A stretch of DNA of 37,702 nucleotides from an uncultured SAR86 cluster bacterium. Its GTDB lineage: Bacteria; Pseudomonadota; Gammaproteobacteria; Magnimaribacterales; D2472. The notes under the pieces were generated by a model. It did not search any database. It was not told the origin of the DNA and worked only from the letters and a program-made list of their open reading frames with translations. The position numbers and the translations under genes were made by a program. The stretch covers positions 1 to 37,702 of the forward strand of contig CACPON010000009.1 of NCBI GenBank assembly GCA_902635645.1, in the 5' to 3' direction. This document shows positions 6,800 through 16,162 of this stretch, one piece after another (position 1 is the first letter of the stretch; every line of letters starts with the position of its first letter).

Positions 6800-7062
6800 A
6801 TTTTGTATGTAACAATTTTTATATTCATTATTTTTTTAGTCTTTGATACAAAGAAATTGAACCATTTAAAAACCAAACAACAACCAAACCCCACCAAATA
6901 ACAAAGAACCAGTCATTCTTATTTGTACCATTCCATTCCAACCACTCAAATACAAAACCTTCTACAAATAAATCAAATGATAGGAGAACAAAAAAACCAA
7001 AAACCCAAATTAAAAAGAAATTGAGATTGGTTAATTTATTCATTAACTGTTACATACAAAAT
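6800..7062. repeat. 15-bp inverted repeats bounding the 71-aa gene
   Basis: ATTTTGTATGTAACA at 6800-6814 is the exact reverse complement of TGTTACATACAAAAT at 7048-7062. The arms lie just inside repeats D and C and enclose the 71-aa membrane-protein gene and nothing else. The right arm's last base is the first base of repeat C. Confidence 0.75.
6828..7043 (-). CDS. 71-aa membrane protein, unknown
   Basis: This protein has two hydrophobic helices (about residues 8-27 and 45-62) rich in Phe and Trp, separated by an acidic, Asn-rich loop (WLEWNGTNKNDW). It ends in a short basic tail. I do not recognise the family. It is the only gene of its interval in the array, between repeats D and C and inside 15-bp inverted repeats. 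Its ATG is 5 nt from the right-hand inverted repeat, so little room remains for its own promoter. Confidence 0.6.
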   Translation of the reverse strand: MNKLTNLNFFLIWVFGFFVLLSFDLFVEGFVFEWLEWNGTNKNDWFFVIWWGLVVVWFLNGSISLYQRLKK

Positions 7063-7164
7063 TATTCGACCGTTACAGAGTGTATTTGAACAGAGAATAA
7101 GATTTTCGTCATTTTTAAACTTTTTGTGAAATGTTTTGTAAAACTTAATGTATTTTTGTTCCAT
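7036..7164 (-). CDS. Short ORF (42 aa), homologous to 7557-7682
   Basis: This frame starts 2 nt after the DUF2306-like gene stop and encodes 42 residues beginning MEQKYIKFYKTFHKKFKN. Thirteen of the first 18 residues match the short frame at 7557-7682, and four matching codons differ only synonymously, which suggests coding history. After that the frame crosses repeat C and diverges, ending inside the start of the 71-aa gene. It may be a short peptide, or a truncated gene end trapped at the cassette boundary. Confidence 0.35.
   Translation of the reverse strand: MEQKYIKFYKTFHKKFKNDENLILCSNTLCNGRIILYVTVNE
7062..7079 (-). repeat. glmS-tail repeat C
   Basis: The minus strand reads TCTGTAACGGTCGAATAA, coding Ser-Val-Thr-Val-Glu-stop exactly as at the end of glmS. 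Compared with copy A, the differences fall at third codon positions and in the stop codon. Confidence 0.65.
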
Positions 7165-7580
7165 TATTATCCAAATAATATGTGATGAAAAAGTCTTCCT
7201 GGCATCAAAGTAAATGCACCAGCAATTAAAAGTGCCCCAACGTAGACACCAATCATCGAATACATATGTGAGTATTTGTATCTTTCTATTTTTGTTTTTT
7301 TATATTTCTTAATGTTCCAAATTGAATAAATCAAAGAAACCAAAGTGAAGGGTATCAAAAGATGAATCCATGAATATTGTCCAGGGTTAATTGTTTGAAT
7401 AAATATTGCTGTCAAAGAAACTATTATTAAAAAAGTTACCCAGATTCGTCCGAGCATTTTATGTTGCTTTGTGCCCTTTTTGGTTAGGAAGATGTAAAGA
7501 CCAAGTGGAACTGCAAGCAATGCTAACGTTGCATGAGCATAAATTATCTGCATATTTTATATTTTAATTCTCTGTTCAAA
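7085..7580. repeat. 16-bp inverted repeats bounding the DUF2306-like gene
   Basis: TTTGAACAGAGAATAA at 7085-7100 matches the reverse complement of TAATTCTCTGTTCAAA at 7565-7580 at 15 of 16 positions. The arms lie just inside repeats C and B and enclose the 128-aa membrane-protein gene. Confidence 0.72.
7167..7553 (-). CDS. DUF2306-like membrane protein
   Basis: This 128-residue protein has four predicted helices (about residues 4-22, 38-54, 63-81 and 98-116). The spacing HATLALLAVPLGLYIF, then KKGTKQHKMLGRIWV and a His in helix three (SWIHLLIPF), fits the DUF2306 group of His-containing four-helix membrane proteins. The function of that group is not known to me; a haem or metal role is sometimes suspected because of the conserved His residues. 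It is the only main gene between repeats C and B. Confidence 0.7.
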   Translation of the reverse strand: MQIIYAHATLALLAVPLGLYIFLTKKGTKQHKMLGRIWVTFLIIVSLTAIFIQTINPGQYSWIHLLIPFTLVSLIYSIWNIKKYKKTKIERYKYSHMYSMIGVYVGALLIAGAFTLMPGRLFHHILFG

Positions 7581-7682
7581 CTTACTCCACCGTGACTGAC
7601 TTGAATGAAACAGAGAATTAGTTTTTTTATTCTGAAATCCTTTGTGGAAATTCTGATAAAACTTTATATATTTTTCTTCCAT
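7557..7682 (-). CDS. Short ORF (41 aa), homologous to 7036-7164
   Basis: This frame starts 2 nt after the MAPEG stop and ends 3 nt before the DUF2306-like start, filling the spacer almost exactly. It encodes 41 residues beginning MEEKYIKFYQNFHKGFQN and reads through repeat B in a frame different from the glmS one. The N-terminal half is homologous to the short frame at 7036-7164. The perfect fit between neighbours supports translation, but the C-terminal half is repeat-derived, so it could be a non-functional gene end. Confidence 0.38.
   Translation of the reverse strand: MEEKYIKFYQNFHKGFQNKKTNSLFHSSQSRWSKFEQRIKI
7582..7599 (-). repeat. glmS-tail repeat B
   Basis: The minus strand reads TCAGTCACGGTGGAGTAA, coding Ser-Val-Thr-Val-Glu-stop. 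Its first eight bases are identical to the resident glmS end; the remaining differences are at wobble positions and in the stop codon. The near-palindrome AATTCTCTGTT...AACAGAGAATT surrounds it, made of the inner ends of two neighbouring intervals. Confidence 0.65.
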
Positions 7683-8110
7683 ACTTATAAAAGTAGCATT
7701 ATCGATGTCCTGATGAGACCCAAGAAACCAACAAAAGTTAGTGCCATACCACCAATTCTTAAAAACATATTTGGATTCAAAAATGAAAAAACTATTCCGT
7801 GCATCAACCTCCCGACCGTAAATGCTACTCCAGAGAAATAAAGTTGAGTTTGAGGTGCACCTGATAATTCAAGAATAAACATTAAAATTAAGAATAGTGG
7901 AGCATATTCAACTAGGTTTCCGTGCCCTCTGATGGACCTTTGAAGAGTTTCGTCATCAACAATCCTGTTGGGTTTGTGAAGAAATTTTGTAACGGGACTT
8001 CCTCTGAGGTCGAGAACCCTAAAAGATAGAATTATCATAAATGATGAAAGTATCGTGGCAAATACTAGTGTAACTTCTGGCATGTTTATAAATTCATAAT
8101 TCTCTGTTTT
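7607..8110. repeat. 14-bp inverted repeats bounding the MAPEG gene
   Basis: GAAACAGAGAATTA at 7607-7620 matches the reverse complement of TAATTCTCTGTTTT at 8097-8110 at 13 of 14 positions. The arms lie just inside repeats B and A and enclose the MAPEG gene and the start of the 41-aa frame. The arm sequence is shared with the neighbouring DUF2306 interval. Confidence 0.7.
7685..8083 (-). CDS. MAPEG-family membrane protein
   Basis: This 132-residue protein has the MAPEG layout: four helices, with ETLQRSIRGHGNLVEYAPLF (residues 45-64) carrying the conserved Arg, Asn and Glu-Tyr, and FTVGRLMHGIVF (about residues 88-99) carrying the glycine-Arg-x-x-His motif. Family members are membrane glutathione transferases and eicosanoid enzymes; bacterial members are mostly uncharacterised but may conjugate or reduce electrophiles with glutathione. 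It is the only main gene between repeats B and A in the glmS-tail array. Confidence 0.88.
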   Translation of the reverse strand: MPEVTLVFATILSSFMIILSFRVLDLRGSPVTKFLHKPNRIVDDETLQRSIRGHGNLVEYAPLFLILMFILELSGAPQTQLYFSGVAFTVGRLMHGIVFSFLNPNMFLRIGGMALTFVGFLGLIRTSIMLLL

Positions 8111-8113
8111 GTT

Positions 8114-8131
8114 CTACTCGACCGTAACCGA
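8114..8131 (-). repeat. glmS-tail repeat A
   Basis: The minus strand reads TCGGTTACGGTCGAGTAG, coding Ser-Val-Thr-Val-Glu-stop, with 5-bp palindromic ends (ACTCG...CGAGT). It differs from the resident glmS end at six of 18 positions, five in third codon positions and the last within the stop. Its left flank shares 15 of 17 bases with that of repeat E. Confidence 0.68.
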
Positions 8132-8161
8132 GTGTTCTTAACCCACCCAACTAACCTAAAT

Positions 8162-8707
8162 TCATAGTTTGTTAATTTTTTCATTGAGTATCTCTCTGTC
8201 CAGTTTCAGAGACTTAGCATTAAAAAAAATAAAATTCCAAATAAATGTCATGATACATGTTAATCCATAACCCATGATTATGAATATTGGCAAGTCGGGT
8301 GGAGGTCTAGACGATTCTTCAATAAGAACCCAAATACCTACAATTGCAAAAAAACCAAACCCGCCATAGAGAATAAGTCTGCTAATAAAATAATTAATAA
8401 TAAATAATTTTTTAGATGGCGAAATAAGCTGGTATGTATATAAAAAAACTACAGCTGCAAAAATATCAATTATTACCCATGTTAATTTTTCATTAAAATA
8501 AATTGGGAAAATTGGATTAAAAAGAATGGCCAACATCATTAACAATATCCAAATGCTGTTATTTCTTTTATTTAGTTCATATGTTCCATATATAAATGAC
8601 AAACAAATAACTGTTCTGGTAAATACATAAAAAGTTGCATTAAATGGAAATGCTGATATTAGTGACACGGCCATTCCAGCTAATAAAATTTTTGGATCAA
8701 GATTCAT
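8162..8707 (-). CDS. Membrane protein, DUF6804-like, coupled to glmS
   Basis: This 181-residue protein has about five hydrophobic segments. The stretch LAILFNPIFPIYFNEKLTWV (residues 60-79) resembles the DUF6804 group of small membrane proteins, a call made from memory. Its ATG overlaps the glmS stop (ATGA at 8707-8704), with no ribosome site of its own, so translation must be coupled to glmS. In the array model it is the most recent arrival, placed directly on the restored glmS end. Function is unknown. Confidence 0.65.
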   Translation of the reverse strand: MNLDPKILLAGMAVSLISAFPFNATFYVFTRTVICLSFIYGTYELNKRNNSIWILLMMLAILFNPIFPIYFNEKLTWVIIDIFAAVVFLYTYQLISPSKKLFIINYFISRLILYGGFGFFAIVGIWVLIEESSRPPPDLPIFIIMGYGLTCIMTFIWNFIFFNAKSLKLDREILNEKINKL

Positions 8708-10530
8708 TCAACAGTGACTGATTTAGCTAGATTCCTTGGTTGATCAATATCTGTTCCTCTTAGAATAGCAACTTCGTATGAAAGAATTTGTAATGGAATG
8801 TTATAAACAATTGGTGTCATAAAGAAATCGCATTTAGGCATATGAATCAATTTTCCTGATTTAACATCCATATTTACTGAAGGATCAGCACAGACATAAA
8901 GGGTTCCGCCTCTTGCCTTTACTTCTTCTAAATTAGAAATTAGTTTTTCTGCAATTTCACTCTCTGGAGCCAATGCTATAACAGGCATATTTTCATCTAT
9001 TAATGCAAGCGGGCCATGTTTTAGCTCACCGGCTGGGTAAGCTTCGGCATGAATATAAGAAATTTCTTTAAGCTTTAATGCTCCTTCTTTGGCGATGGGA
9101 TAAAAAATACCTCTACCTAAAAATAAAGCATTGTCTTTATTAGCAATACTTGGAGCTATTTCAACTATCTTTTCTTTTGTGTTAAGGGCTTCTGCAATAG
9201 TCTCTGGCAGCAATCTTAATGCTTGAACAATTCTTCCCCTAAGTTTTGGGTTTAATCCTCTACTTTTTGCTAGCGACAATGCAAGCAACATTAATCCTGC
9301 AAGCTGAGTTGTAAATGCTTTGGTTGAGGCAACGCCTATTTCAGGACCAGCATTGGTAAATAATGAAAAATCTGACTCTCTAGCTAAAGAGCTGGTTGGA
9401 ACGTTGCAAATAGTAAGGGTAGAAAGATAGTCTTTTTCTTTTGCATAGTTTAATGCGGCTAATGTATCAGCTGTTTCACCTGATTGAGAAATGGTAATTA
9501 ATAATGAATTTTCATCTACATGAGGGTTTCTATATCTATACTCACTTGCGTAATCAATTTGACAAGGAAGTTCGGCTATTGATGAAAACCAACTGGCGGC
9601 AACTCTTCCTGCATGAAGACTTGTTCCGCAAGCAACTATTTGAATACGTTTTACTTTTGAGAATAGTTCGGTAGAGCCTAAACCGAAAATATTATCTAGA
9701 ACATCTTCGCCACCTATTCTTCCGTCTATTGTTTTTGAAACAGCTTCAGGTTGCTCGTATATTTCTTTTTCCATATAGTGCCTGTAATCACCCTTTGAGG
9801 TGGCTTGGGCTGAAATATCTATATGTGTGATTTCTCTTTTGGCTTCGTTTTTGGATTCATCAAAGATTTTGTAGCTATTAGCAGAGATCTCTGCCACATC
9901 ACCATCTTCTAAAAAAATAAAATCATTGGTTTGTTGGGCTATAGCAAGCGGATCTGAGGCTGCAAACATTTCATCGGTTCCAATTCCTATTAATAGAGGT
10001 GATTTGTTTCTTGCTATAACCAAATTAGTACTATCTTTTATATCAATAGCTGCTATCGCGTATGCACCCTCAAGTTTTTCTTTTGCTGAATACATTGCAT
10101 CGATCATTGACTGGCCTTGGTTGATATGTTGATCAAGTAAATGAGCAATTAGCTCTGAATCTGTTTGAGATATAAATTCATAACCATCTTTCTTAAGATC
10201 TTCTCTGAGCTCAACATAATTTTCAATAATACCGTTATGAACAATATAAACCGAATCTTGAGACTTATGGGGATGAGCATTAATCTCTGATGGTTCTCCA
10301 TGAGTTGCCCATCTTGTATGAGCAATGCCTAGTTTACTTTTTGGTTTTTCAGCAATCATTTTTTCTTCTAGAAGCTGAACTTTTCCAAGAGTTCGAAGGT
10401 GTGCTATGCCGTCATTTTGATGAAGAGCGATGCCTGCAGAATCATATCCTCTATATTCCATTTTATGGAGTCCTTGGACCAATAGTTTTCCGACATTTCT
10501 ATTTGAAGCAGCAGCTATAATTCCGCACAT
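8704..10530 (-). CDS. glmS: Glutamine-fructose-6-phosphate aminotransferase
   Basis: This 608-residue enzyme makes glucosamine-6-phosphate from fructose-6-phosphate and glutamine, the first step to UDP-GlcNAc. The catalytic Cys follows the initiator Met (MCGIIAAASN). The glutaminase domain shows GIAHTRWATHGEPS, and the two SIS domains show VACGTSLHAG, ISQSGETADTLAA and GRGIFYPIAKEGALKLKEIS. It ends in the usual PRNLAKSVTVE. The gene follows glmU by 2 nt and overlaps the next ATG. Its 3' end is the apparent source of the repeats downstream and is also the known target of Tn7 in other bacteria. No glmS ribozyme can fit the 2-nt spacer. Confidence 0.98.
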   Translation of the reverse strand: MCGIIAAASNRNVGKLLVQGLHKMEYRGYDSAGIALHQNDGIAHLRTLGKVQLLEEKMIAEKPKSKLGIAHTRWATHGEPSEINAHPHKSQDSVYIVHNGIIENYVELREDLKKDGYEFISQTDSELIAHLLDQHINQGQSMIDAMYSAKEKLEGAYAIAAIDIKDSTNLVIARNKSPLLIGIGTDEMFAASDPLAIAQQTNDFIFLEDGDVAEISANSYKIFDESKNEAKREITHIDISAQATSKGDYRHYMEKEIYEQPEAVSKTIDGRIGGEDVLDNIFGLGSTELFSKVKRIQIVACGTSLHAGRVAASWFSSIAELPCQIDYASEYRYRNPHVDENSLLITISQSGETADTLAALNYAKEKDYLSTLTICNVPTSSLARESDFSLFTNAGPEIGVASTKAFTTQLAGLMLLALSLAKSRGLNPKLRGRIVQALRLLPETIAEALNTKEKIVEIAPSIANKDNALFLGRGIFYPIAKEGALKLKEISYIHAEAYPAGELKHGPLALIDENMPVIALAPESEIAEKLISNLEEVKARGGTLYVCADPSVNMDVKSGKLIHMPKCDFFMTPIVYNIPLQILSYEVAILRGTDIDQPRNLAKSVTVE

Positions 10531-10532
10531 GG

Positions 10533-11888
10533 TTAATCCTTTTTCTTAGACCAATTTTCTTTATTATTTTGTTTTGATCTTCCAACACCAAGCGCTCCGC
10601 CTGGAACATCTTTTGTTATGACAGATCCGGCGGCAACGGTTGCATTTGATCCAACTGTAACTGGGGCAACAAGTGATGTGTTGCTTCCAATAAAGCTTTC
10701 ATCGCCAATGATTGTTTTGTGTTTATTGGTACCATCATAATTACAAGTAATTGTTCCAGCTCCAATGTTTGTTGATTTTCCAACTTCTGTGTCACCAAGA
10801 TAGGTAAAATGATTGGCCTTTGAGCCATTTCCTAGTGTTGAATTCTTGGTTTCTACAAAATTGCCCACTTTAGCTGAATTTTCAATATTGCTTCCTTCTC
10901 TTAGTCTTGCATAAGGCCCTATCACGCAACCATCACCCACTGTGGCGCTTTCGAGATGAGAAAAAGCTTCTATTTTTGAATTATTTCCAATAGTTACGTT
11001 CTTCAAAATTGTATTAGGACCAATATGAACGTTATCACCTAAAGTGACATTGCCCTCAAGTATCACGTTGACATCAATTAGACAGTCACGACCTGCAACT
11101 ACCTCTCCTCTTATATCAAGCCTCGCTGGGTCTGCAACTGTAACGCCTTTATTAATGAGCTCTTCTGATTTCATTGCCCTATATATTCCTTCTAGCTGAG
11201 CCAACTCAGCCTTACTATTTGCACCCTTAACCTCATCGTTAGATGCATTGTATGTTTTAATTTTAAACCCTTTATTGCTTATTATGGAAACTAAATCAGT
11301 TAAATAAAATTCTCCAGCAGCATTATTGTTGTTCAGTTCCGCCAATCCTTCGTCGATAAGCTCCTTTTGCCCACAAAGCACTCCGGTAAAAATTTCTTTT
11401 ATATTTTTTTCATCCGCTGACGCATCCTTTTCTTCGACTATTGCTAATGCATTACCTGAATCGTCTTTTTTTACCCTGCCGTATCCATAAGGATCTTCTA
11501 GTATAGTAGTTAATATTGATAACCCCTCATCAGAGCTATTTATTAATTCTTCAAGGGTCTCTTTTTTTATGAGAGGGACATCGCCATAAAGAACTAAAAC
11601 TTTTGTGCCGTCTTCAACCTTGGTGATTCCACACTTCACAGCATCTCCTGTTCCAATTGGTTTTGGTTGTTCTGCTGTTGAGATTTCAAGATTATAAGTC
11701 TTAGACTCTTTTATAACAGAATCTTTATCAAAGCCAACAACTAATGTAATTTTTGGACTTATTGATCCGGCTGTTAAACATATTTTTTCGAGCATAGATG
11801 TCCCCCCGATCCTTTGGAGGGATTTAGCTCTATTTGATTTCATTCTTGAGCCCTCTCCGGCTGCAAGAACTATAGTATGAATGTCCAC
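10533..11888 (-). CDS. glmU: Bifunctional GlcNAc-1-P uridyltransferase/GlmN acetyltransferase
   Basis: This 451-residue protein catalyses the last two steps to UDP-GlcNAc. The N-terminal pyrophosphorylase domain opens with VLAAGEGSRMKSNRAK and contains VLYGDVPLI with the catalytic Asp. The C-terminal half is a left-handed beta helix with hexapeptide repeats; NHFTYLGDTEVGKSTNIGAG is the acetyl-CoA binding part, including the acid/base His of the NHF motif. It lies 25 nt after atpC and 2 nt before glmS, giving the common atp-glmU-glmS order of gammaproteobacteria. Confidence 0.97.
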   Translation of the reverse strand: MDIHTIVLAAGEGSRMKSNRAKSLQRIGGTSMLEKICLTAGSISPKITLVVGFDKDSVIKESKTYNLEISTAEQPKPIGTGDAVKCGITKVEDGTKVLVLYGDVPLIKKETLEELINSSDEGLSILTTILEDPYGYGRVKKDDSGNALAIVEEKDASADEKNIKEIFTGVLCGQKELIDEGLAELNNNNAAGEFYLTDLVSIISNKGFKIKTYNASNDEVKGANSKAELAQLEGIYRAMKSEELINKGVTVADPARLDIRGEVVAGRDCLIDVNVILEGNVTLGDNVHIGPNTILKNVTIGNNSKIEAFSHLESATVGDGCVIGPYARLREGSNIENSAKVGNFVETKNSTLGNGSKANHFTYLGDTEVGKSTNIGAGTITCNYDGTNKHKTIIGDESFIGSNTSLVAPVTVGSNATVAAGSVITKDVPGGALGVGRSKQNNKENWSKKKD

Positions 11889-11913
11889 AGTTATATAAGG
11901 TTAAATAGATACC

Positions 11914-12327
11914 TTACTGGTTTTTACGTAATTTTTGAATAGTTTTTAATCTCGCTACAGCCTCGGCTAGCTGAGCAGATGCTTTTGCATAATCAAGACT
12001 AGCGTCTTTGTTTGCTAATTCTTGTTCGGCTGCTTCTTTGGCTTTAATTGCTTCAGACTCGTCAAGACTTTCAGCCCTTTCTGCTGTATCAGACAAAACT
12101 GTTACAAGGTCTGGCTGTACTTCTAAAAAACCACCTGAGCAGAAAAATGCTTCTTCTTCAGAGCCGTTTTGTACTCTTACAGGGCCAGCAGCCAAACCGG
12201 TTAGTAAAGGTGTGTGGCCAGGAGCTATACCAAGTTCACCAAGGGTTCCGGTTGCATAAACCATTGTAGCTTCGCCGGAATATATCTCTTCACTTGAAGA
12301 AACTATGTTGATCTTGATAGTGCTCAT
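11914..12327 (-). CDS. atpC: ATP synthase F1 epsilon subunit
   Basis: This 137-residue subunit sits in the central stalk and couples rotation to the catalytic ring. The N-terminal beta-sandwich is clear (GELGIAPGHTPLLTGLAAGP, residues 30-49; FFCSGGFLEVQPDLVTVLSD), and the C-terminal helical hairpin is Ala/Glu-rich, ending in RLKTIQKLRKNQ. It follows atpD by one nucleotide. Length is normal for the family. Confidence 0.96.
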   Translation of the reverse strand: MSTIKINIVSSSEEIYSGEATMVYATGTLGELGIAPGHTPLLTGLAAGPVRVQNGSEEEAFFCSGGFLEVQPDLVTVLSDTAERAESLDESEAIKAKEAAEQELANKDASLDYAKASAQLAEAVARLKTIQKLRKNQ

Positions 12328-12328
12328 T

Positions 12329-14600
<2,272 letters not shown>

Positions 14601-14608
14601 TTTTTATC

Positions 14609-16153
14609 TTAAAAAGTTTGTGTTTTTTTAAAGTCTTCAACAAGCTCTTTGAATTGATTTTCAATATCATCATTCCAATCACCTGTCGTATTTATTTGTT
14701 GTTCAAGCTCACCTTTTTCAGATGTAAAATATCCATGAAGGGCTTCTTCGAAATCAAGAATTTTTTCTACTTCAACATCAGCCATATAACCCCTGTCAGC
14801 TGCAAACAGGCTAAGTGCTTGTTGAGCTACGCTCATTGGTGCATATTGTTTTTGCTTTAAAAGTTCAGTAAATGCTTTACCGTTAGCAAGTTGTTGTTTG
14901 GTTGCATCATCTAGGTCAGATGCGAACTGAGAGAATGCTGCTAGCTCACGGTATTGGGCTAGTGCTGTCCTAACACCACCTGCTAGTTTTTTCATAATCT
15001 TTGTTTGTGCAGAGCCGCCAACCCTTGAAACTGAAAGTCCAGGATTAATGGCTGGTCTGACACCTGAATTAAATAACTCAGTTTCTAGATATATTTGACC
15101 GTCAGTAATAGAAATCACGTTTGTTGGAACAAATGCTGATACGTCTCCAGCTAAAGTTTCAATAATTGGAAGGGCTGTTAGAGATCCTGTTTTTCCTTTA
15201 ACCTTTCCACCGGTTACTTGCTCAACATAATCAGCATTAACTCTAGCTGCCCTTTCTAAAAGTCTTGAATGAAGGTAAAAAACATCACCAGGATATGCTT
15301 CTCTTCCTGGAGGCCTTTTTAAAAGAAGTGATACCTGTCTATAGGCAACAGCCTGCTTTGATAGGTCATCGTAAACAATTAAAGCATCTTCACCTTTATC
15401 TCTAAAATATTCACCCATTGTGCAGCCGGCGTATGCTGAAAGGTACTGCATGGGTGCTGGATCTGCAGCGGTTGCTGAAACTACAATTGTATGTTCCATT
15501 GCTCCATATTCTTCAAGCTTTCTTACAACGTTTGCTACAGTTGATTGTTTTTGACCTATGGCAACATAAATACATTTAATACCTGTTCCTTTTTGGTTAA
15601 TAATCGCATCGACAGCTACAGCGGTTTTTCCTGTTTGTCTATCTCCAATAATTAGCTCTCTTTGACCTCTTCCGATTGGCACCATAGCATCAACTGCCTT
15701 TAAACCAATTTGAACAGGTTGATCAACTGATTGACGAGCGATAACCCCTGGGGCAACAACCTCAACTGGCATATTTTTTTCAGCTTTTATTTCACCCTTG
15801 CCATCGATTGGTGTTCCCAGAGTGTTCACAACCCTTCCAAGAAGAGCCTCGCCAACAGGAACCTCTAAGACTTTTCCAGTACAAACTGCTTTTTGTCCTT
15901 CAATAATTTCTAAGTAGTCTCCCAAAACAACAGCCCCGACTGAGTCTTGTTCAAGGTTTAAAGCCATGCCTTTTGTTCCGTTATCGAATTCAATAACCTC
16001 ACCATACATAACATCGCCCATGCCGTGTATTCTGACAATACCGTCGGAAACGCTAACAACGACTCCTTCGTTTTTTCTTTCAGCGGAAAGATCAAGACCT
16101 GCGATCTTTTCTTTTAATACACTGGAAATTTCTGATGGATTTAATTGACTCAT
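14609..16153 (-). CDS. atpA: ATP synthase F1 alpha subunit
   Basis: This 514-residue non-catalytic subunit shows Walker A GDRQTGKT at residues 170-177 (K176), nearly the E. coli numbering. [17 protein letters not shown] and [20 protein letters not shown] follow, and [10 protein letters not shown] contains the arginine finger. Length is typical. It follows atpH by 9 nt within the minus-strand operon. Confidence 0.98.
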   Translation of the reverse strand: MSQLNPSEISSVLKEKIAGLDLSAERKNEGVVVSVSDGIVRIHGMGDVMYGEVIEFDNGTKGMALNLEQDSVGAVVLGDYLEIIEGQKAVCTGKVLEVPVGEALLGRVVNTLGTPIDGKGEIKAEKNMPVEVVAPGVIARQSVDQPVQIGLKAVDAMVPIGRGQRELIIGDRQTGKTAVAVDAIINQKGTGIKCIYVAIGQKQSTVANVVRKLEEYGAMEHTIVVSATAADPAPMQYLSAYAGCTMGEYFRDKGEDALIVYDDLSKQAVAYRQVSLLLKRPPGREAYPGDVFYLHSRLLERAARVNADYVEQVTGGKVKGKTGSLTALPIIETLAGDVSAFVPTNVISITDGQIYLETELFNSGVRPAINPGLSVSRVGGSAQTKIMKKLAGGVRTALAQYRELAAFSQFASDLDDATKQQLANGKAFTELLKQKQYAPMSVAQQALSLFAADRGYMADVEVEKILDFEEALHGYFTSEKGELEQQINTTGDWNDDIENQFKELVEDFKKTQTF

Positions 16154-16162
16154 ATTTTCACC

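Larger units (their letters stand above)
6407..8721 (-). mobile_element. Candidate serial-insertion array at the glmS 3' end
   Basis: Six 18-nt sites occur on the minus strand: the true end of glmS (8704-8721) and copies at 8114, 7582, 7062, 6779 and 6407. Five intervals of 283-590 bp each hold one main small gene: a DUF6804-like membrane protein, a MAPEG protein, a DUF2306-like protein, a 71-aa membrane protein and a monooxygenase. Three copies still encode SVTVE-stop with different synonymous codons, as displaced glmS ends would. Three intervals also have their own terminal inverted repeats. No recombinase is present. That these are mobile cassettes is inference; the repeats are directly visible. 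Confidence 0.55.

Noticed and set aside
6779-6830. 17-aa frame after the 71-aa gene ending PPRWSN
   Set aside because: It is too short to support; it reads the repeat in a different frame and may be chance.
7605-7841. Plus-strand 78-aa frame across the MAPEG gene
   Set aside because: It is antisense to a conserved family protein and to the repeat, with no recognisable content.
6407-8131. Repeats as ordinary transcription terminators or REP elements
   Set aside because: Partial palindromes exist, but there are no T-runs, and wobble-only variation of SVTVE-stop in three copies is not expected for a structural element. I keep it as the main alternative for copies D and E.
6407-8148. Integron cassette array with attC sites
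   Set aside because: The repeats lack the RYYYAAC/GTTRRRY core arrangement and no integron integrase is present, although the one-gene-per-repeat layout is similar.
6407-8721. Canonical Tn7 or Tn7-like insertion downstream of glmS
   Set aside because: No tnsABCD-like genes or Tn7-type ends are present, and Tn7 does not copy the glmS tail.
9926-10132. Plus-strand frame inside glmS
   Set aside because: Antisense shadow of a clear core gene; the same holds for the many frames opposite atp, par, mnm and dna genes.
10531-10532. glmS ribozyme/riboswitch upstream of glmS
   Set aside because: Only 2 nt separate glmU and glmS, so there is no leader.
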